Shown here piece after piece: positions 15,287 to 25,177 of a DNA stretch of 64,000 nucleotides (position 1 is its first letter; each line of letters starts with the position of its first letter). The DNA is from Maridesulfovibrio sp050916235 (GTDB lineage: Bacteria; Desulfobacterota; Desulfovibrionia; Desulfovibrionales; Desulfovibrionaceae), in assembly GCF_050916235.1 (NCBI RefSeq), contig NZ_CP104854.1, positions 3,720,001 to 3,784,000 on the forward strand, written 5' to 3'. The notes under the pieces are model-generated. The model saw only the letters and a list, made by a program, of their open reading frames with translations, made no database searches and was not told the DNA's origin. Both the position numbers and the translations under genes were made by a program.

Positions 15287-17248
15287 TCAATAGGCCATTT
15301 TTCCCAATGACTTGAGAATGAGTGTGCAGCCCATGGCAAACATTCCGGTCAGACCCATGCCGCAGGAGAAACCTGCCAGCAGTACAGGTGCGTACTGCCG
15401 CCACATGGCACCGTATTTTTTCTGGAAAAAGTAGCGGCCGATGAGCGCCCCGGTGACTTCAAGGATGAAGCCGTGCGGCGTACTCTGGCCCAGCCCTCTG
15501 ACTACCCCATAGACCAGCAGGACCGGCAGGCCCATGGCGTTCAGAATGGCGTAGAGCACAAGTCCCAGGCTGATACCGCCCATTACCACAGGTCCGCTCA
15601 GGGCCTGGAAGAACAGGGAGTTGCCTTCAAGCGTGGAGGTCTGCATCAGCAGGGTGTTCAGTGCCTGCAGGTGCCAGAGTTCCTGCGCGTAGGGATAGTT
15701 GGAGGACGGAATCGGAGCAAGCTGCCAGATGAACTGCGAGAACAGCAGACTGGCTATCATGACCACCGGGAAAACCACCAGCTCGGCCTTGATGATGCCG
15801 CGGATGGATGTTCCGGTAAGCTCGATTTCGCGGAAGTGAACCGTAGCTTCACCATAGTTGTGGATCGGGATCGGTGCGTACCAGATTTCTATGCCCTGAT
15901 AGCCGAAGAATTTTGCCCCGGCGATGAAGCTGGCCTCACGCACCAGCGGCAGGCTGACGAACTGTCCGGCTATACCTTCCATACGTGCGGTGATGTAGGA
16001 GATCACCGGGGTGTAGATGAATCCGTACAGCAGGAAGAATATCCACGGGAAGTTCGGTACGAGGAAGAGGCTCAGGCCCACGTAGGCAAGTGTCGAGAAC
16101 ACGTAGATGGCGATGGACACCCAGAAGTTGATGTCCCCGCGTCCTGCCGGGGGCTCGAAAAGTTTGCTCCACGATTCGCGGGTCTTGGCGTGTTCGCCAC
16201 GGAACGACTTGGCAACGTACCATATGCCGATGATACCGATTGCAAGACCCAGCCCGATGGAAAAGCTCATATAAAAGTCGAAGTTGTTCGCAAAAACAGT
16301 CTCGACGGTTTCCATGCCCGGATGCCAGCGGTGCAGTATGCCGTGCTCGTACAGTACCGGGTTGGCTGCGAAAGTGATGATGATACCGATCAGCCCGCCG
16401 ATGACCGCCCAGAAGGGCAGTACCATGCCGATGAAGAACAGGCCGAGGTCGAACTGGATACCGGTTGCCACAGCGGGAAGTATTTTTTCCGTATAGGGCG
16501 TGAGCTCAATCCACGGGATGGGGATGAGTCTGATAGGTTCGGTGAACAGCAGGCCCGAAACAGCAGGCAGCAGCACGTAGACAGCACCGAAGGCCAGCCC
16601 GATGACCCCGCCCACGGAGAATACCCGCCATTTCCAGCTGGCTTGTTTTTCCTCGGTGGATTCTGCAAGGGCCATAGTACCCAGTGCACCGACCGGGGCC
16701 ATGGGGAAGGGCAGCTTTTCCACATCGGATGTGATGCGGTAGAGCGCGTAACCAAGCCCGAAGTGGTCTATCCGCTGGACGATCTGCGCACCCACCAGCA
16801 ACAATATGGGTATGAGCCAGTCGCGGTGGAAGAACGTGCGTTCCAGAAGCGATTCCGAACCGGGCTGCGGGGCTACCCATGCCGGTATGAACTCGGTAAG
16901 CCCGAGCATTCGCGCTGCATCCGACTGCACAAGGTATTGCTGCCACAACAGACCCGAAAAAGGCGAGGCCAGTGCGGCACCGGCCATGTAGTAGAGCAGG
17001 AAAATCTCCTGCTGCTTGAGTTCGGTGTACGACCTCTTGGCGATTTCGGCAAAAAGGATGATGGTAACCCAGCGTGCAGCCGGGCCGATTCCCTGACCGA
17101 TGACCAACTGCAGGTACATACTTCCCGGCATCATCAGGAAACCGATGAAGATCGCACCGACAACCGTCTTCCAGTCAAAGCCCTCCTCAAATTTCGTCGG
17201 AGTCTTCAACAGGTCCCGATACTCTTGTAACTCTTTATCGTCGTACAT
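15287..17248 (-). CDS. OPT-family oligopeptide/metallophore transporter-like protein
   Basis: A 653-residue polytopic inner-membrane protein of the OPT superfamily, whose members carry peptides or metal chelates by proton coupling. The ATG at 17248 (MYDDKELQEYRDLL) is preferred over an in-frame start 17 codons earlier that would lie inside a palindrome. About 14 membrane segments are visible, with typical OPT loops: PGSMYLQLVIGQGIGPAARW near residue 40, FPMAPVGALGTMALAES near residue 180, and FYMSFSIGLGLAIGIIGI near residue 325. The gene lies downstream of a DUF6785-type gene with a repeat-filled 289-bp gap. The substrate is unknown. The pairing with an FtsX/ABC export module is unusual. Confidence 0.8.
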   Translation of the reverse strand: MYDDKELQEYRDLLKTPTKFEEGFDWKTVVGAIFIGFLMMPGSMYLQLVIGQGIGPAARWVTIILFAEIAKRSYTELKQQEIFLLYYMAGAALASPFSGLLWQQYLVQSDAARMLGLTEFIPAWVAPQPGSESLLERTFFHRDWLIPILLLVGAQIVQRIDHFGLGYALYRITSDVEKLPFPMAPVGALGTMALAESTEEKQASWKWRVFSVGGVIGLAFGAVYVLLPAVSGLLFTEPIRLIPIPWIELTPYTEKILPAVATGIQFDLGLFFIGMVLPFWAVIGGLIGIIITFAANPVLYEHGILHRWHPGMETVETVFANNFDFYMSFSIGLGLAIGIIGIWYVAKSFRGEHAKTRESWSKLFEPPAGRGDINFWVSIAIYVFSTLAYVGLSLFLVPNFPWIFFLLYGFIYTPVISYITARMEGIAGQFVSLPLVREASFIAGAKFFGYQGIEIWYAPIPIHNYGEATVHFREIELTGTSIRGIIKAELVVFPVVMIASLLFSQFIWQLAPIPSSNYPYAQELWHLQALNTLLMQTSTLEGNSLFFQALSGPVVMGGISLGLVLYAILNAMGLPVLLVYGVVRGLGQSTPHGFILEVTGALIGRYFFQKKYGAMWRQYAPVLLAGFSCGMGLTGMFAMGCTLILKSLGKMAY

Positions 17249-17252
17249 ACTT

Positions 17253-17365
17253 TTTTCCGTGGTGTGCCTCCGGCGGCCAGAGGGGAAAAACTTTTGCAAA
17301 AGTTTTTCCCCTCTGGACTCCCCTTTTCAAAACCTTTTAAAGGGGCTTCGCCGCCGGGGGCTGTA
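17253..17365 (+). repeat. Intergenic repeat copy A with 40-bp palindrome
   Basis: Runs from GCCTCCGGCGGC to GGGGCTTCGCC. Its core is a perfect 40-bp palindrome (17277-17316; arms start CCAGAGGGG and end CCCCTCTGG), followed by GACTCCCC and a smaller CCCCTTT/AAAGGGG hairpin. Copy B (17445-17545) is the same unit in reverse orientation; related, more decayed copies occur elsewhere in the window. Confidence 0.8.
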
Positions 17366-17444
17366 TGTTTGTCATTTATTTAAAAAATTTTGATCCCGCA
17401 TTTTTATTTAAAACAGGGGTGCTGATTTACTGGCTGAACCTTCC

Positions 17445-17545
17445 GCATACGATGGCGAAGCCTTGTTAAAAGTTTTTGAAGGGGAGTCCAGAGGTGAAAC
17501 TTTTTTCAAAAAGTTTCATCTTTGGCCGCCGGAGGCATCAACCGG
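17445..17545 (-). repeat. Intergenic repeat copy B (inverse of copy A)
   Basis: Contains GGCGAAGCC, then AAGGGGAGTCCAGAGG, a near-perfect hairpin (17493-17531) and GGCCGCCGGAGGC, matching copy A in reverse order. Its last bases overlap the end of the DUF6785-type gene. Confidence 0.75.
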
Positions 17546-19511
17546 GCAGGACCTGATAGCTTTGTCCGGCGTACAGTCCGTAGAGCGCCCATGCTCCGCC
17601 CATGAGAAAATCACCCATGATGAGTCCGAAGAACAGGTAGCGGACCCGTTTGAACAGTCCAACGCCTCCGTAGCGAAGTGTAAGCTGGTTGCAGAGCCAG
17701 CCGAGGAAGAAGCTGAACCAGAGGATCTTCATGGCCGAGCTGTAGGCGGTCAGGTATCCGATTGGATGCAGCGGCCACCACGGCAGTCTGTTGTAGGCCA
17801 CGACCAGCGCGAACATGATAACCGCACCGACAGTGGCGAAGGTTGAAACCCAGTGGCTGGCCTGTTCAGGTTCCTGAACAATGCGCACCACGTTGTCGTA
17901 GACGCTCATGGACGTTCTGGTTGCCCAGTCGAGCTGAAGTTCGCGTATGCCGTACTTGTAGCAGACCATGAGCATGGCCCCGAAAGATACGATTATGCCC
18001 AGCAGCAGGATTACGGTGATCCCGACCAGGAACATGCGTTTGTTGCGTACCCATTCGTTGATTTTGGAGCCGTGTACGAGAGACGGCATGAGTGATTCAC
18101 GCAGGTCCACGAAGAGCACTTTCTGGCAGATTGCGGCAACGGCGATGCCTGCCGCTCCGAAGAATTTGGTCCCGAGCAGGGTTGTTACCCCGTCGAGGGG
18201 GGCGGCAGTCAGGGTGAAATAGGCTATACCGCCCTGACATATGGCCTTGGAGGCGACAAGTGTGAAGATGAAGAAGGCGATGAGCACAACCATTGCCACA
18301 AGCATGGGGATACCGAAATAGACGCACCATGCAGTGAGCAGCCCGCCGGAAATGATCAGTCCCCAGAAGGAGAAACGCAGGGACATCCATTCGGCCTGTC
18401 CCTGAGTGGATTCGGCACCGAAGGCTTCACGGATGACCTGCAGCAGATGCTGGCGGGCCAGCCAGACGATGAATACGAAAAAGACCAGATACGCGCCGAT
18501 CATCTGTGTTTCTTCAGGTCTTGTCAGGGTCGGACCGAAGGTTACGCCGAGCGCCGAGGCCGGGATGTTCAGGCCGGCAACACTCAGGATACCGTAGAAA
18601 AGTCCGCCCAGCAGGAAGAAGACCCAGAAGCTGAATGAAATCTGGCGTGATGCGAGGAAGGCGAATCCTACGAAAGCAGGGTAGAAGTAGATCTTGAGCT
18701 TGTAGAACCCGGAAAAGAGGCCTGTCTTCGCGAAATACTGGCCTGCAAGGACCAGGGTAGGAACTTCCGGCACCGAGGGGATGTAGAAGTGCAGCCCGTT
18801 CATCAGGTGCAGACAGACGCAGAATATTACGCCGATGAGGAAGAATTTGTTGCTCAGGAACGATCCGTAGAGCCCCTGATCAAGCGCTTCTTCCATGAAT
18901 CTGGGCAGCTGCAGCAGGGGAAAGTTGAGTCGCTCGTTTTCCACCCACTGGCGGCTGAATATGTTGGTCAGGCATAGCATCATGAAATAGCAGAGCAGGA
19001 TAAAGGCTCCCCACCACATGAACGGCGTGATCCATGAGGACCACGGGATGGAGGTGAAGACCTCGAAGTTGTCCATGAACGGTCCGCCCTTGATTCCGTT
19101 GTACAGCTCCTCCACGACTTTGTGGTCGGCGGGGTGCAGGGCCTCGGGAATGAGCGGCTGCAGCACTTCCTTCCATTTGTTGCCGATGGTGGCGAAATGG
19201 AATGGCGCGGTCAGGTTTATGAAGAAGGTTCGGGCCAGACCGGTGTAGGATATGCCGGAGACGATCACGGTCAGTATCCACATGGTCATCAGGTCCATGC
19301 CGGTCATGAGCGGCCTTGAGCGCAGCACCTTGTGATGCAGGGCCGAAATGGCGGTCAGCCAGGCCAGTATGAAGAACGGCGCCAGCGGGAAATGTCCGCC
19401 CGCCAGCGGTGTGGCGTTCAGGTATGCGTTGTTGAAGGGCGTGAAGGCGCAGATGAGCAGGCCGAAGAATATGCCCAGCAGGATCGCCCTTTTACGTATT
19501 TTACCATGCAT
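17538..19511 (-). CDS. DUF6785/DUF6784-type polytopic membrane protein
   Basis: A 657-residue membrane protein with about 13 membrane segments. I place it in the DUF6785/DUF6784 group, distant relatives of OPT transporters, from the N-terminal pattern (AILLGIFFGLLICAFTPFNN, then YLNATPLAGGHFPLAPFF), the WVENERLNFPLLQLP motif near residue 185, and the SFWGLIISGGLLTAWCVYFG segment. Other familiar stretches are KAICQGGIAYF and FVDLRESLMPSLVHG. Function is undefined for the family. It sits between the M28-FtsX fusion and the OPT gene in one minus-strand operon, 16 bp after the former, so it probably works with them. The family assignment is from memory of the pattern, not a search. Confidence 0.7.
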   Translation of the reverse strand: MHGKIRKRAILLGIFFGLLICAFTPFNNAYLNATPLAGGHFPLAPFFILAWLTAISALHHKVLRSRPLMTGMDLMTMWILTVIVSGISYTGLARTFFINLTAPFHFATIGNKWKEVLQPLIPEALHPADHKVVEELYNGIKGGPFMDNFEVFTSIPWSSWITPFMWWGAFILLCYFMMLCLTNIFSRQWVENERLNFPLLQLPRFMEEALDQGLYGSFLSNKFFLIGVIFCVCLHLMNGLHFYIPSVPEVPTLVLAGQYFAKTGLFSGFYKLKIYFYPAFVGFAFLASRQISFSFWVFFLLGGLFYGILSVAGLNIPASALGVTFGPTLTRPEETQMIGAYLVFFVFIVWLARQHLLQVIREAFGAESTQGQAEWMSLRFSFWGLIISGGLLTAWCVYFGIPMLVAMVVLIAFFIFTLVASKAICQGGIAYFTLTAAPLDGVTTLLGTKFFGAAGIAVAAICQKVLFVDLRESLMPSLVHGSKINEWVRNKRMFLVGITVILLLGIIVSFGAMLMVCYKYGIRELQLDWATRTSMSVYDNVVRIVQEPEQASHWVSTFATVGAVIMFALVVAYNRLPWWPLHPIGYLTAYSSAMKILWFSFFLGWLCNQLTLRYGGVGLFKRVRYLFFGLIMGDFLMGGAWALYGLYAGQSYQVLPG

Positions 19512-19527
19512 ATGAAGAATCCCTTAT

Positions 19528-22500
19528 TTACAGGTCCGCAAGAGTTTTCTTGGTGTTCAGTCCGGTAAAGCCGAAGGCCATCATTTCCGGGATCTTATCG
19601 CGGAAGGACTTCTGTTTTTCCGGTTCAAGGGAGCGCCAGATGAGGAACTGCTTCCTGATGGCGTTGATGAAATCCTTGTTCAGCCTTTTCCACGCACCGA
19701 TTTCCCCGGACTCGCGGGTGATGAGCAGGACTGCTTCAAGGAATTGCGGGTGAACCTTTGCAGGCCTGAAACGCAGTTCCACCTGTTGCTTTACCCCGAA
19801 GTCGAAGGGGGCAAGCCAGACCCGCACGTTGAAGCGGAAGCAGGTGATGTGGTCCGGGCAGCCATCAAGCAGGTCGCAGGTGGACTTGGGCAGTTGTTCC
19901 TGACTGAAGTTGACCTCGATTTCCGAGGTGGAGAACAGTCCATGCGAAACATCGGTATGCGCTTCAAGATATTCGAGCATGAAACCGCCCGCATCCTTTT
20001 GTTCCTCATGCTTGAGCAGGAAGGGCAGGGTGGCCTCGATGGTGTTCGTGTCGGTATCCGGCATTTTCCATGAGCGGTTTACGTCGGGAATGGCGATGTT
20101 TGCCGCTACTCTGGAGGGATAGATTACCGAGATCAGGGTGACTGCGATAACCAGAACCATTGCCGCAACCCCGGCCATGGAGGAATAGTTTGCGGTCATG
20201 CCTGCCCAGAGCGGCGTTCCGGCCAGAAGCCCCGAAGCGGTCTGGGCGATAAGGTAGCCCACGACAACGCTGATGACCGCAAAGGCAATGGCTTCGGCGA
20301 TGAACAGGAAGGAGACGTGGGTCGGTGCCATACCTATGGAGGTGTAGACCGCAATTTCCTTTTTGCGCTCGTAAACGCTGGTGATCATGGTGTTGAGCAC
20401 GATCAGCGCGGATATGATCAGCGGGATGATGATGTTGGGCACACCGGAGTAGTTCATGCTGTCCGATGCCTGACAGATGTAGGTCCCGCTTTGGTCGCAG
20501 CTGAAGATGGGCAGACCGTAGCGGTCCACGAGCCTGTTGACCGTCTCCTGCGGGAATTCGCCTTTAACCGGTCCGATGGCCACGGCCTTGAGCTGTCCGC
20601 CCATGGCCATGATGGTCTCATAGGGGATAATGGCGGTAACTTCACCGGGAATATGGGTATAACGGCCCTGGAAGGTGTCGATGTCTTCACCGGCTTCGAT
20701 GGCTTCGGCTTCAACCTCGGTAAGTTCCTGCGCCGCGGAGGACGGGAAGATTACCGGGGTCATGGGTTCGCCGTCGAGATCGGTGTGCTCGTTGAATTTC
20801 CTGCCGTCGAATATGCCCCTGAGCACGAAACCGGCTCCCCATACATTGACGGTGTCACCGGCCTTGGCTCCGAGACGCGCTGCCATTTCGCTTGAAAGCA
20901 GAATCTGGTTTTCAGCTCCGGGAGCAAGCCAGCTGCCTTCAACAAGAATCCTGTCGATGCCGCTGACTTCCGGTTCACGATGACTCAGGCCCACAAGGCC
21001 TTTGACCTCTTCCTGCCTGTCGCCGAAGCTTACCGGGGTCACGGCCGGAGTGGTCATGTCCTTGAGTTCCATCCAGCCGCGCGGGACAACTATGCCGCTC
21101 TCGTCAAAGTCGTTGGAGACTATGCCCAGAGTTTCGCGGGGCAGGTCGGTCCAGCCTATGTTTTTCATGAACAGACCGTAGTAGGGCTTGCTGTCGCTGT
21201 AGAGCACGTAGGTGTGTTCGCGCAGGGACTTTACCGCGGTAAAGCTCATGATGGTGAAGGTCAGGATGGTCAGGGTCAGGCAGGTCAGGAAGGTCCTGAT
21301 CTTCCTGCGGCGCAGGTTGCTTACCCCGATGACGAAGGCGGATGTGAAGGCCTTCCATTTGCTTATCTCGGAGGTCTGGGTCCGGTGCGCCCGCTGCTGC
21401 AGCAGGATCATTTCTTTTTCAAACCTGAAGAAAATGATCAGCGAAACCATGACCGAGAGGCCGAGAATGAAGAAGGCCAGAATAACGACCATGGGACTGT
21501 AAGTCAGCTCGAATGCTGGATGCACGGAATAAATGACCGTGATAACTGCCGCGAGAATCGCCAGGAAGCCGATGATCCGCTTGTGAATGTCGGCAAAGGA
21601 GAAGATCACCCGCTCCATGCAGTAGGCGAAGGGGATGAACAGGGCGATGTAGAAGAGTACGCCCACCAGTACGTCCTTCTGGGTCTGGTCCACGTCCAGA
21701 TAGACGCGTGAGGCCAGCGCCCAGGCTGTGCGCGACTCCTTCATGAAATCGTCGTAGCGGCGTTCCTTGTATGCTTTTCCGGCTTCTGCCAGTGCTGTGG
21801 AGCCCATTTTCTCGAGATCCCTGATACGCTGGTTTACTATGCCGTGTTCCTCAAGGTTGCTGATGCGCGGTCCCAACAGGTTCCACATGTCGGTTGCCGC
21901 ACGGTGGTTGGTGGCCGGGATGATGGGCCATTCCTCAAGATTGTATCCGTTTCCGGCCGGGTCGCTCGCTTTGGAATGGATGAGGATCATCTTGCGGTTG
22001 AGCAGAGTGTCGGACAGGGTCATCTTGAGTGGAACGTCCGGCTCAAGGAATATACTGGCTATGGTGGAGGAACGGGTATCGATGCGGCTGAACCAGTAGT
22101 GCATGGGCTGGGCGTCGCGCGCACCGTCGAGAACCTCGATTTTGGTCATGTAGCGGAAGGTGCGCGGGGTCAGCAGGTCGAACAGGGTGGTCTGGCGGCA
22201 GCCGAACATGACAAGCTTGGTTTCCATGTCCAGCCTGTGCATTTTGACCCTGTAGGCGTTCTTGCCGGTCTGTTTCTTGTCGATGGCCCAGACTATGCGT
22301 CCGTCTTTGTTGTATCTGTAGCCTTCAATGATGAGTTTGTTCTGCACCAGTTTCTTGGAGGCCAGACCGCTGAACTGGAAATCTCCTTCGGAGTCGGCAA
22401 GGGCATAGAATCTGGTCTGGCCCTGAAAGCCCATGAAGATGGTTCCCGGTGCGGGCTGATCGGCAAAGAGTTCTCCCTGCCTGATGAAGCGGGCCTTGCC

Positions 22501-24384
22501 GCTGAGTAAGGCAAAGCCTTTGCGCGGTTTCTTGGTGGTAAGTTCTCCCGCGGTCCCGGCTATTTTGCGGATTAGACCTTCGATGAGCTGGCCCTGCTTT
22601 TCAATGGAATCCCAGTTCATGTTTTCAACGGTGTCGTACGGTGTACCCCACAAGGCGCGCCCGTCGTTGACCGTGGCGAAGGTGAATCCCAGTTCCCCGG
22701 CCATGGTTGCTATTTCACTGCTGAACTGCGGTTTGTCGAGCAGCCATGTCTGCCACGGACGGCTCTGGTCCGGGCGCAGGGTGTCGCGGTACATCCCTTC
22801 TGTTCCGGTTTCCTTTTCAGTTTCCGGTACGGCATCTCCGAGGATGTTGTTTATCTGTGAAAATGTGCGTGAAAGGTTGATGCTGGGACGCAGTTCATAG
22901 AACCAGCCCTGCCCGAAGGCTCCCACTCCCTCGCCGTGGCTGGAAAGATAGAGGGAGATAAAACATACCGGTTCCTTGGAACGCACTACCGTGCGCAGTT
23001 CGCGGGCACTGCGAACCGCTTCAAGCTGCTGCTTGATGTCGTGCCTTACGGTATCCACCTTTTCCCGGACTTTTGGGAAAAGGTCCTTTACAGCGGCAAG
23101 TTCCTCAGACGGCAGGTCCGAATAGTCGGTTTTCCATGAAATGCGGCGCAGGAGCTTGCGGCGGTTATCAAGTGCGGCAATGGCATCCTTGTCGGCATCT
23201 TCCTGAAGCCTCTGGTGCATCAGCTCCTTGCTGATGATGTCCACTTCGTCCTTGATCTGGTTTTTCAGCGCGGTGTAGAGCAGCTCGTAGAGCTCCGGAT
23301 TCTGTGCAGCCACTTCCGTTGCCAGAGGATTGTCCTGTTCCAGACCGTCCAGAATCAGTGCCGCGTTGTCCTTTTTCTTGCGCAGTTCGGCCTTGAGCAC
23401 CTTCAGGTTTTTGCTCTTGCCGGAAACGGCTTCAATAAATTCGCGCATGCCGCGCAGGGACTGACCGTGTCCTGACGTTGCAAGCAGGAGCACGGAGCGT
23501 TTGGGCGGGTTTTCGGCCAGCTTTTTTCCCATCTCGATGAGCGAGGCCACGGACAGGGCTTCGTCCGCTCCGGGTGTGCCGCCCATAAGATATGTAGAGC
23601 AGTCGTAAAATGCTTCGATTATGACCAGCTGTTCGGCAAGTTCGGGATCGCTTCCCTCGATTATGCAGTAGACGTTTTCAGCTTCAATCCGCTCCCAACC
23701 GCTCTTGGAATGCAGGAAACCGGAATCGTCGAGCAGTTTCTTTCTGCTGTCGCTGATCAGGCCTAGGCTGGAGCGTGCTTCTGAACCGCTGATGTAATAG
23801 CGCGGGAAATCAAGCGGAGAAAGCTCAAGCTTTTCTTCGAAAAATCCTTTGCGGGTCGGCCCGTTATCCACATAGATGAGTGCCGAAGCCCCGAGACTGG
23901 CTGCGTTGAGCCAGTTTTTTCCGGAATCCATGTCCATGAGCACGATGGCGTTGTGTACCGGCAGGCCGTTGAAATCGTCAAGGCGGCCCTTGCCCACGTA
24001 AATGACCGGGCCGTGCAGCCCTTTTACCGGAGTTGCGGGAGGGGTGATGGCATTGAATCTGGCCGGGCGTACATTTGCCTTTTTGCCGCTTCCAAGGGTG
24101 AAAGTAACATCTCCGCCGACTATGGCCGGTGTCAGGAAGAGGTGTTTACCGGTCTTGAATCTGCCGAGTTCCTTGAACTTCTTCTCAATGTACTCTGCGG
24201 CCTTGTCTGCCCCTTTGGAGCCCATGGTACGGCCGCCGAAGGATGACAGGTCGGTAATGGTCTGCCGGATGGTCTCCGGCGAGGCCGAAGCCTTGCCGGG
24301 AGCGATCAGCGTCAGAACCGCAAGCAGAGCCAGCAGGACTGCAAACGGTCGTAAATATCTGTTTGTTTCGGATGGCATTGACAT
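19528..24384 (-). CDS. Degenerate M28 peptidase domain fused to FtsX-type permease
   Basis: A 1618-residue membrane protein. After a signal anchor (residues 13-30) comes an extracytoplasmic M28 aminopeptidase-like domain (about 36-612) interrupted by a charged helical insert (about 330-470). The M28 zinc site is broken: the usual HxD is F259-Y-D261, the EE pair is replaced by SGHG (304-307), and the last His region reads GTPYDT (580-585); only D261 and D274 remain. A beta-rich region follows (about 625-780), then three membrane helices (903-985), the FtsX/MacB periplasmic and membrane unit (about 1028-1450) and a soluble C-terminal domain. It lies 17 bp after the ATPase gene and should be its permease partner. 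Confidence 0.85.
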   Translation of the reverse strand: MSMPSETNRYLRPFAVLLALLAVLTLIAPGKASASPETIRQTITDLSSFGGRTMGSKGADKAAEYIEKKFKELGRFKTGKHLFLTPAIVGGDVTFTLGSGKKANVRPARFNAITPPATPVKGLHGPVIYVGKGRLDDFNGLPVHNAIVLMDMDSGKNWLNAASLGASALIYVDNGPTRKGFFEEKLELSPLDFPRYYISGSEARSSLGLISDSRKKLLDDSGFLHSKSGWERIEAENVYCIIEGSDPELAEQLVIIEAFYDCSTYLMGGTPGADEALSVASLIEMGKKLAENPPKRSVLLLATSGHGQSLRGMREFIEAVSGKSKNLKVLKAELRKKKDNAALILDGLEQDNPLATEVAAQNPELYELLYTALKNQIKDEVDIISKELMHQRLQEDADKDAIAALDNRRKLLRRISWKTDYSDLPSEELAAVKDLFPKVREKVDTVRHDIKQQLEAVRSARELRTVVRSKEPVCFISLYLSSHGEGVGAFGQGWFYELRPSINLSRTFSQINNILGDAVPETEKETGTEGMYRDTLRPDQSRPWQTWLLDKPQFSSEIATMAGELGFTFATVNDGRALWGTPYDTVENMNWDSIEKQGQLIEGLIRKIAGTAGELTTKKPRKGFALLSGKARFIRQGELFADQPAPGTIFMGFQGQTRFYALADSEGDFQFSGLASKKLVQNKLIIEGYRYNKDGRIVWAIDKKQTGKNAYRVKMHRLDMETKLVMFGCRQTTLFDLLTPRTFRYMTKIEVLDGARDAQPMHYWFSRIDTRSSTIASIFLEPDVPLKMTLSDTLLNRKMILIHSKASDPAGNGYNLEEWPIIPATNHRAATDMWNLLGPRISNLEEHGIVNQRIRDLEKMGSTALAEAGKAYKERRYDDFMKESRTAWALASRVYLDVDQTQKDVLVGVLFYIALFIPFAYCMERVIFSFADIHKRIIGFLAILAAVITVIYSVHPAFELTYSPMVVILAFFILGLSVMVSLIIFFRFEKEMILLQQRAHRTQTSEISKWKAFTSAFVIGVSNLRRRKIRTFLTCLTLTILTFTIMSFTAVKSLREHTYVLYSDSKPYYGLFMKNIGWTDLPRETLGIVSNDFDESGIVVPRGWMELKDMTTPAVTPVSFGDRQEEVKGLVGLSHREPEVSGIDRILVEGSWLAPGAENQILLSSEMAARLGAKAGDTVNVWGAGFVLRGIFDGRKFNEHTDLDGEPMTPVIFPSSAAQELTEVEAEAIEAGEDIDTFQGRYTHIPGEVTAIIPYETIMAMGGQLKAVAIGPVKGEFPQETVNRLVDRYGLPIFSCDQSGTYICQASDSMNYSGVPNIIIPLIISALIVLNTMITSVYERKKEIAVYTSIGMAPTHVSFLFIAEAIAFAVISVVVGYLIAQTASGLLAGTPLWAGMTANYSSMAGVAAMVLVIAVTLISVIYPSRVAANIAIPDVNRSWKMPDTDTNTIEATLPFLLKHEEQKDAGGFMLEYLEAHTDVSHGLFSTSEIEVNFSQEQLPKSTCDLLDGCPDHITCFRFNVRVWLAPFDFGVKQQVELRFRPAKVHPQFLEAVLLITRESGEIGAWKRLNKDFINAIRKQFLIWRSLEPEKQKSFRDKIPEMMAFGFTGLNTKKTLADL

Positions 24385-24401
24385 CAGTGAGCCTCCGGGG
24401 A

Positions 24402-25136
24402 TCAGGCCATGCGGATGCAGCCAACGTCGATGTTGAGCTGGTCGCGGTCCTGTATTTTCTTGATCATGCCGTCCTCGATCCAGACCACCCGGTCAGACGC
24501 ATTGAGCATCTTGTAATCGTGGGTGGCGGTGATGATGGTAACTCCGCGTTCCTTGGAGAGTTGGTTCATAAGCTTGATGATTTCCTCCCCGGTGGAGAGG
24601 TCAAGGTTCCCGGTGGGTTCGTCCGCGAGGATGATGGCCGGGTCGTTTGCAAGCGAACGGGCAATGGCCACGCGCTGCTGCTGCCCGCCGGAGAGTTCCT
24701 GCGGTTTGTGGTTGTAGCGCTTGTTCAGACCCACGAGGTCGAGCAGTTCTATCCCCTTGGCAACGGCTGCATCGTTGTGCACACCGGCGAAGATCATGGG
24801 CAGGGTGATATTCTCCAGCGCGGTCATGACCTGAATGAGGTTGAAGGTCTGGAATATGTAGCCGATCTTGCGGTTGCGGAGCCAGGCCAGCTCAAAGGCG
24901 TCCAACTGGGCGATGTCCACTTCATCGATGTAGACCTTGCCTTCGGACGGCTTGTCCAGCCCCCCGATCATGTTGAACAGGGTGGACTTGCCGGAACCTG
25001 AAGGGCCCATGATTGAGAGGTATTCCCCGGCGTAGATTTCGAGGTCTACACCTTTGAGGGCCTGAACGTCGGTGCTGCCGAGCTTGAAGTTTTTTTTGAC
25101 TCCGGAAACCCGGACGATGGTGTGCTGATCGGCCAT
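24402..25136 (-). CDS. ABC transporter ATP-binding protein (LolD/MacB type)
   Basis: A 244-residue ATPase of the LolD/MacB/FtsE group, which drives FtsX-fold permeases in mechanotransmission (lipoprotein release, peptide or toxin efflux) rather than ordinary import. Walker A GPSGSGKS (44-51), Q-loop FQTFNL (95-100), signature LSGGQ (148-152) and Walker B IILADE (168-173) with the following PTGNLD are all intact. The tail carries two extra motifs, RVVWIEDGMIKKIQ and a short Cys-containing end. It stands between an FtsX permease gene and the M28-FtsX gene, so the complex may contain two different permease subunits. Confidence 0.93.
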   Translation of the reverse strand: MADQHTIVRVSGVKKNFKLGSTDVQALKGVDLEIYAGEYLSIMGPSGSGKSTLFNMIGGLDKPSEGKVYIDEVDIAQLDAFELAWLRNRKIGYIFQTFNLIQVMTALENITLPMIFAGVHNDAAVAKGIELLDLVGLNKRYNHKPQELSGGQQQRVAIARSLANDPAIILADEPTGNLDLSTGEEIIKLMNQLSKERGVTIITATHDYKMLNASDRVVWIEDGMIKKIQDRDQLNIDVGCIRMA

Positions 25137-25177
25137 ATATTTCGCCTTTGTATTATTTCTTCTGGTTTATATGAAAT

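Noticed and set aside
17538..17545. Repeat copy B as part of the DUF6785-type protein's coding end
   Set aside because: Only the last few codons overlap the repeat edge; the protein's C-terminus still looks normal, so the gene is not truncated.
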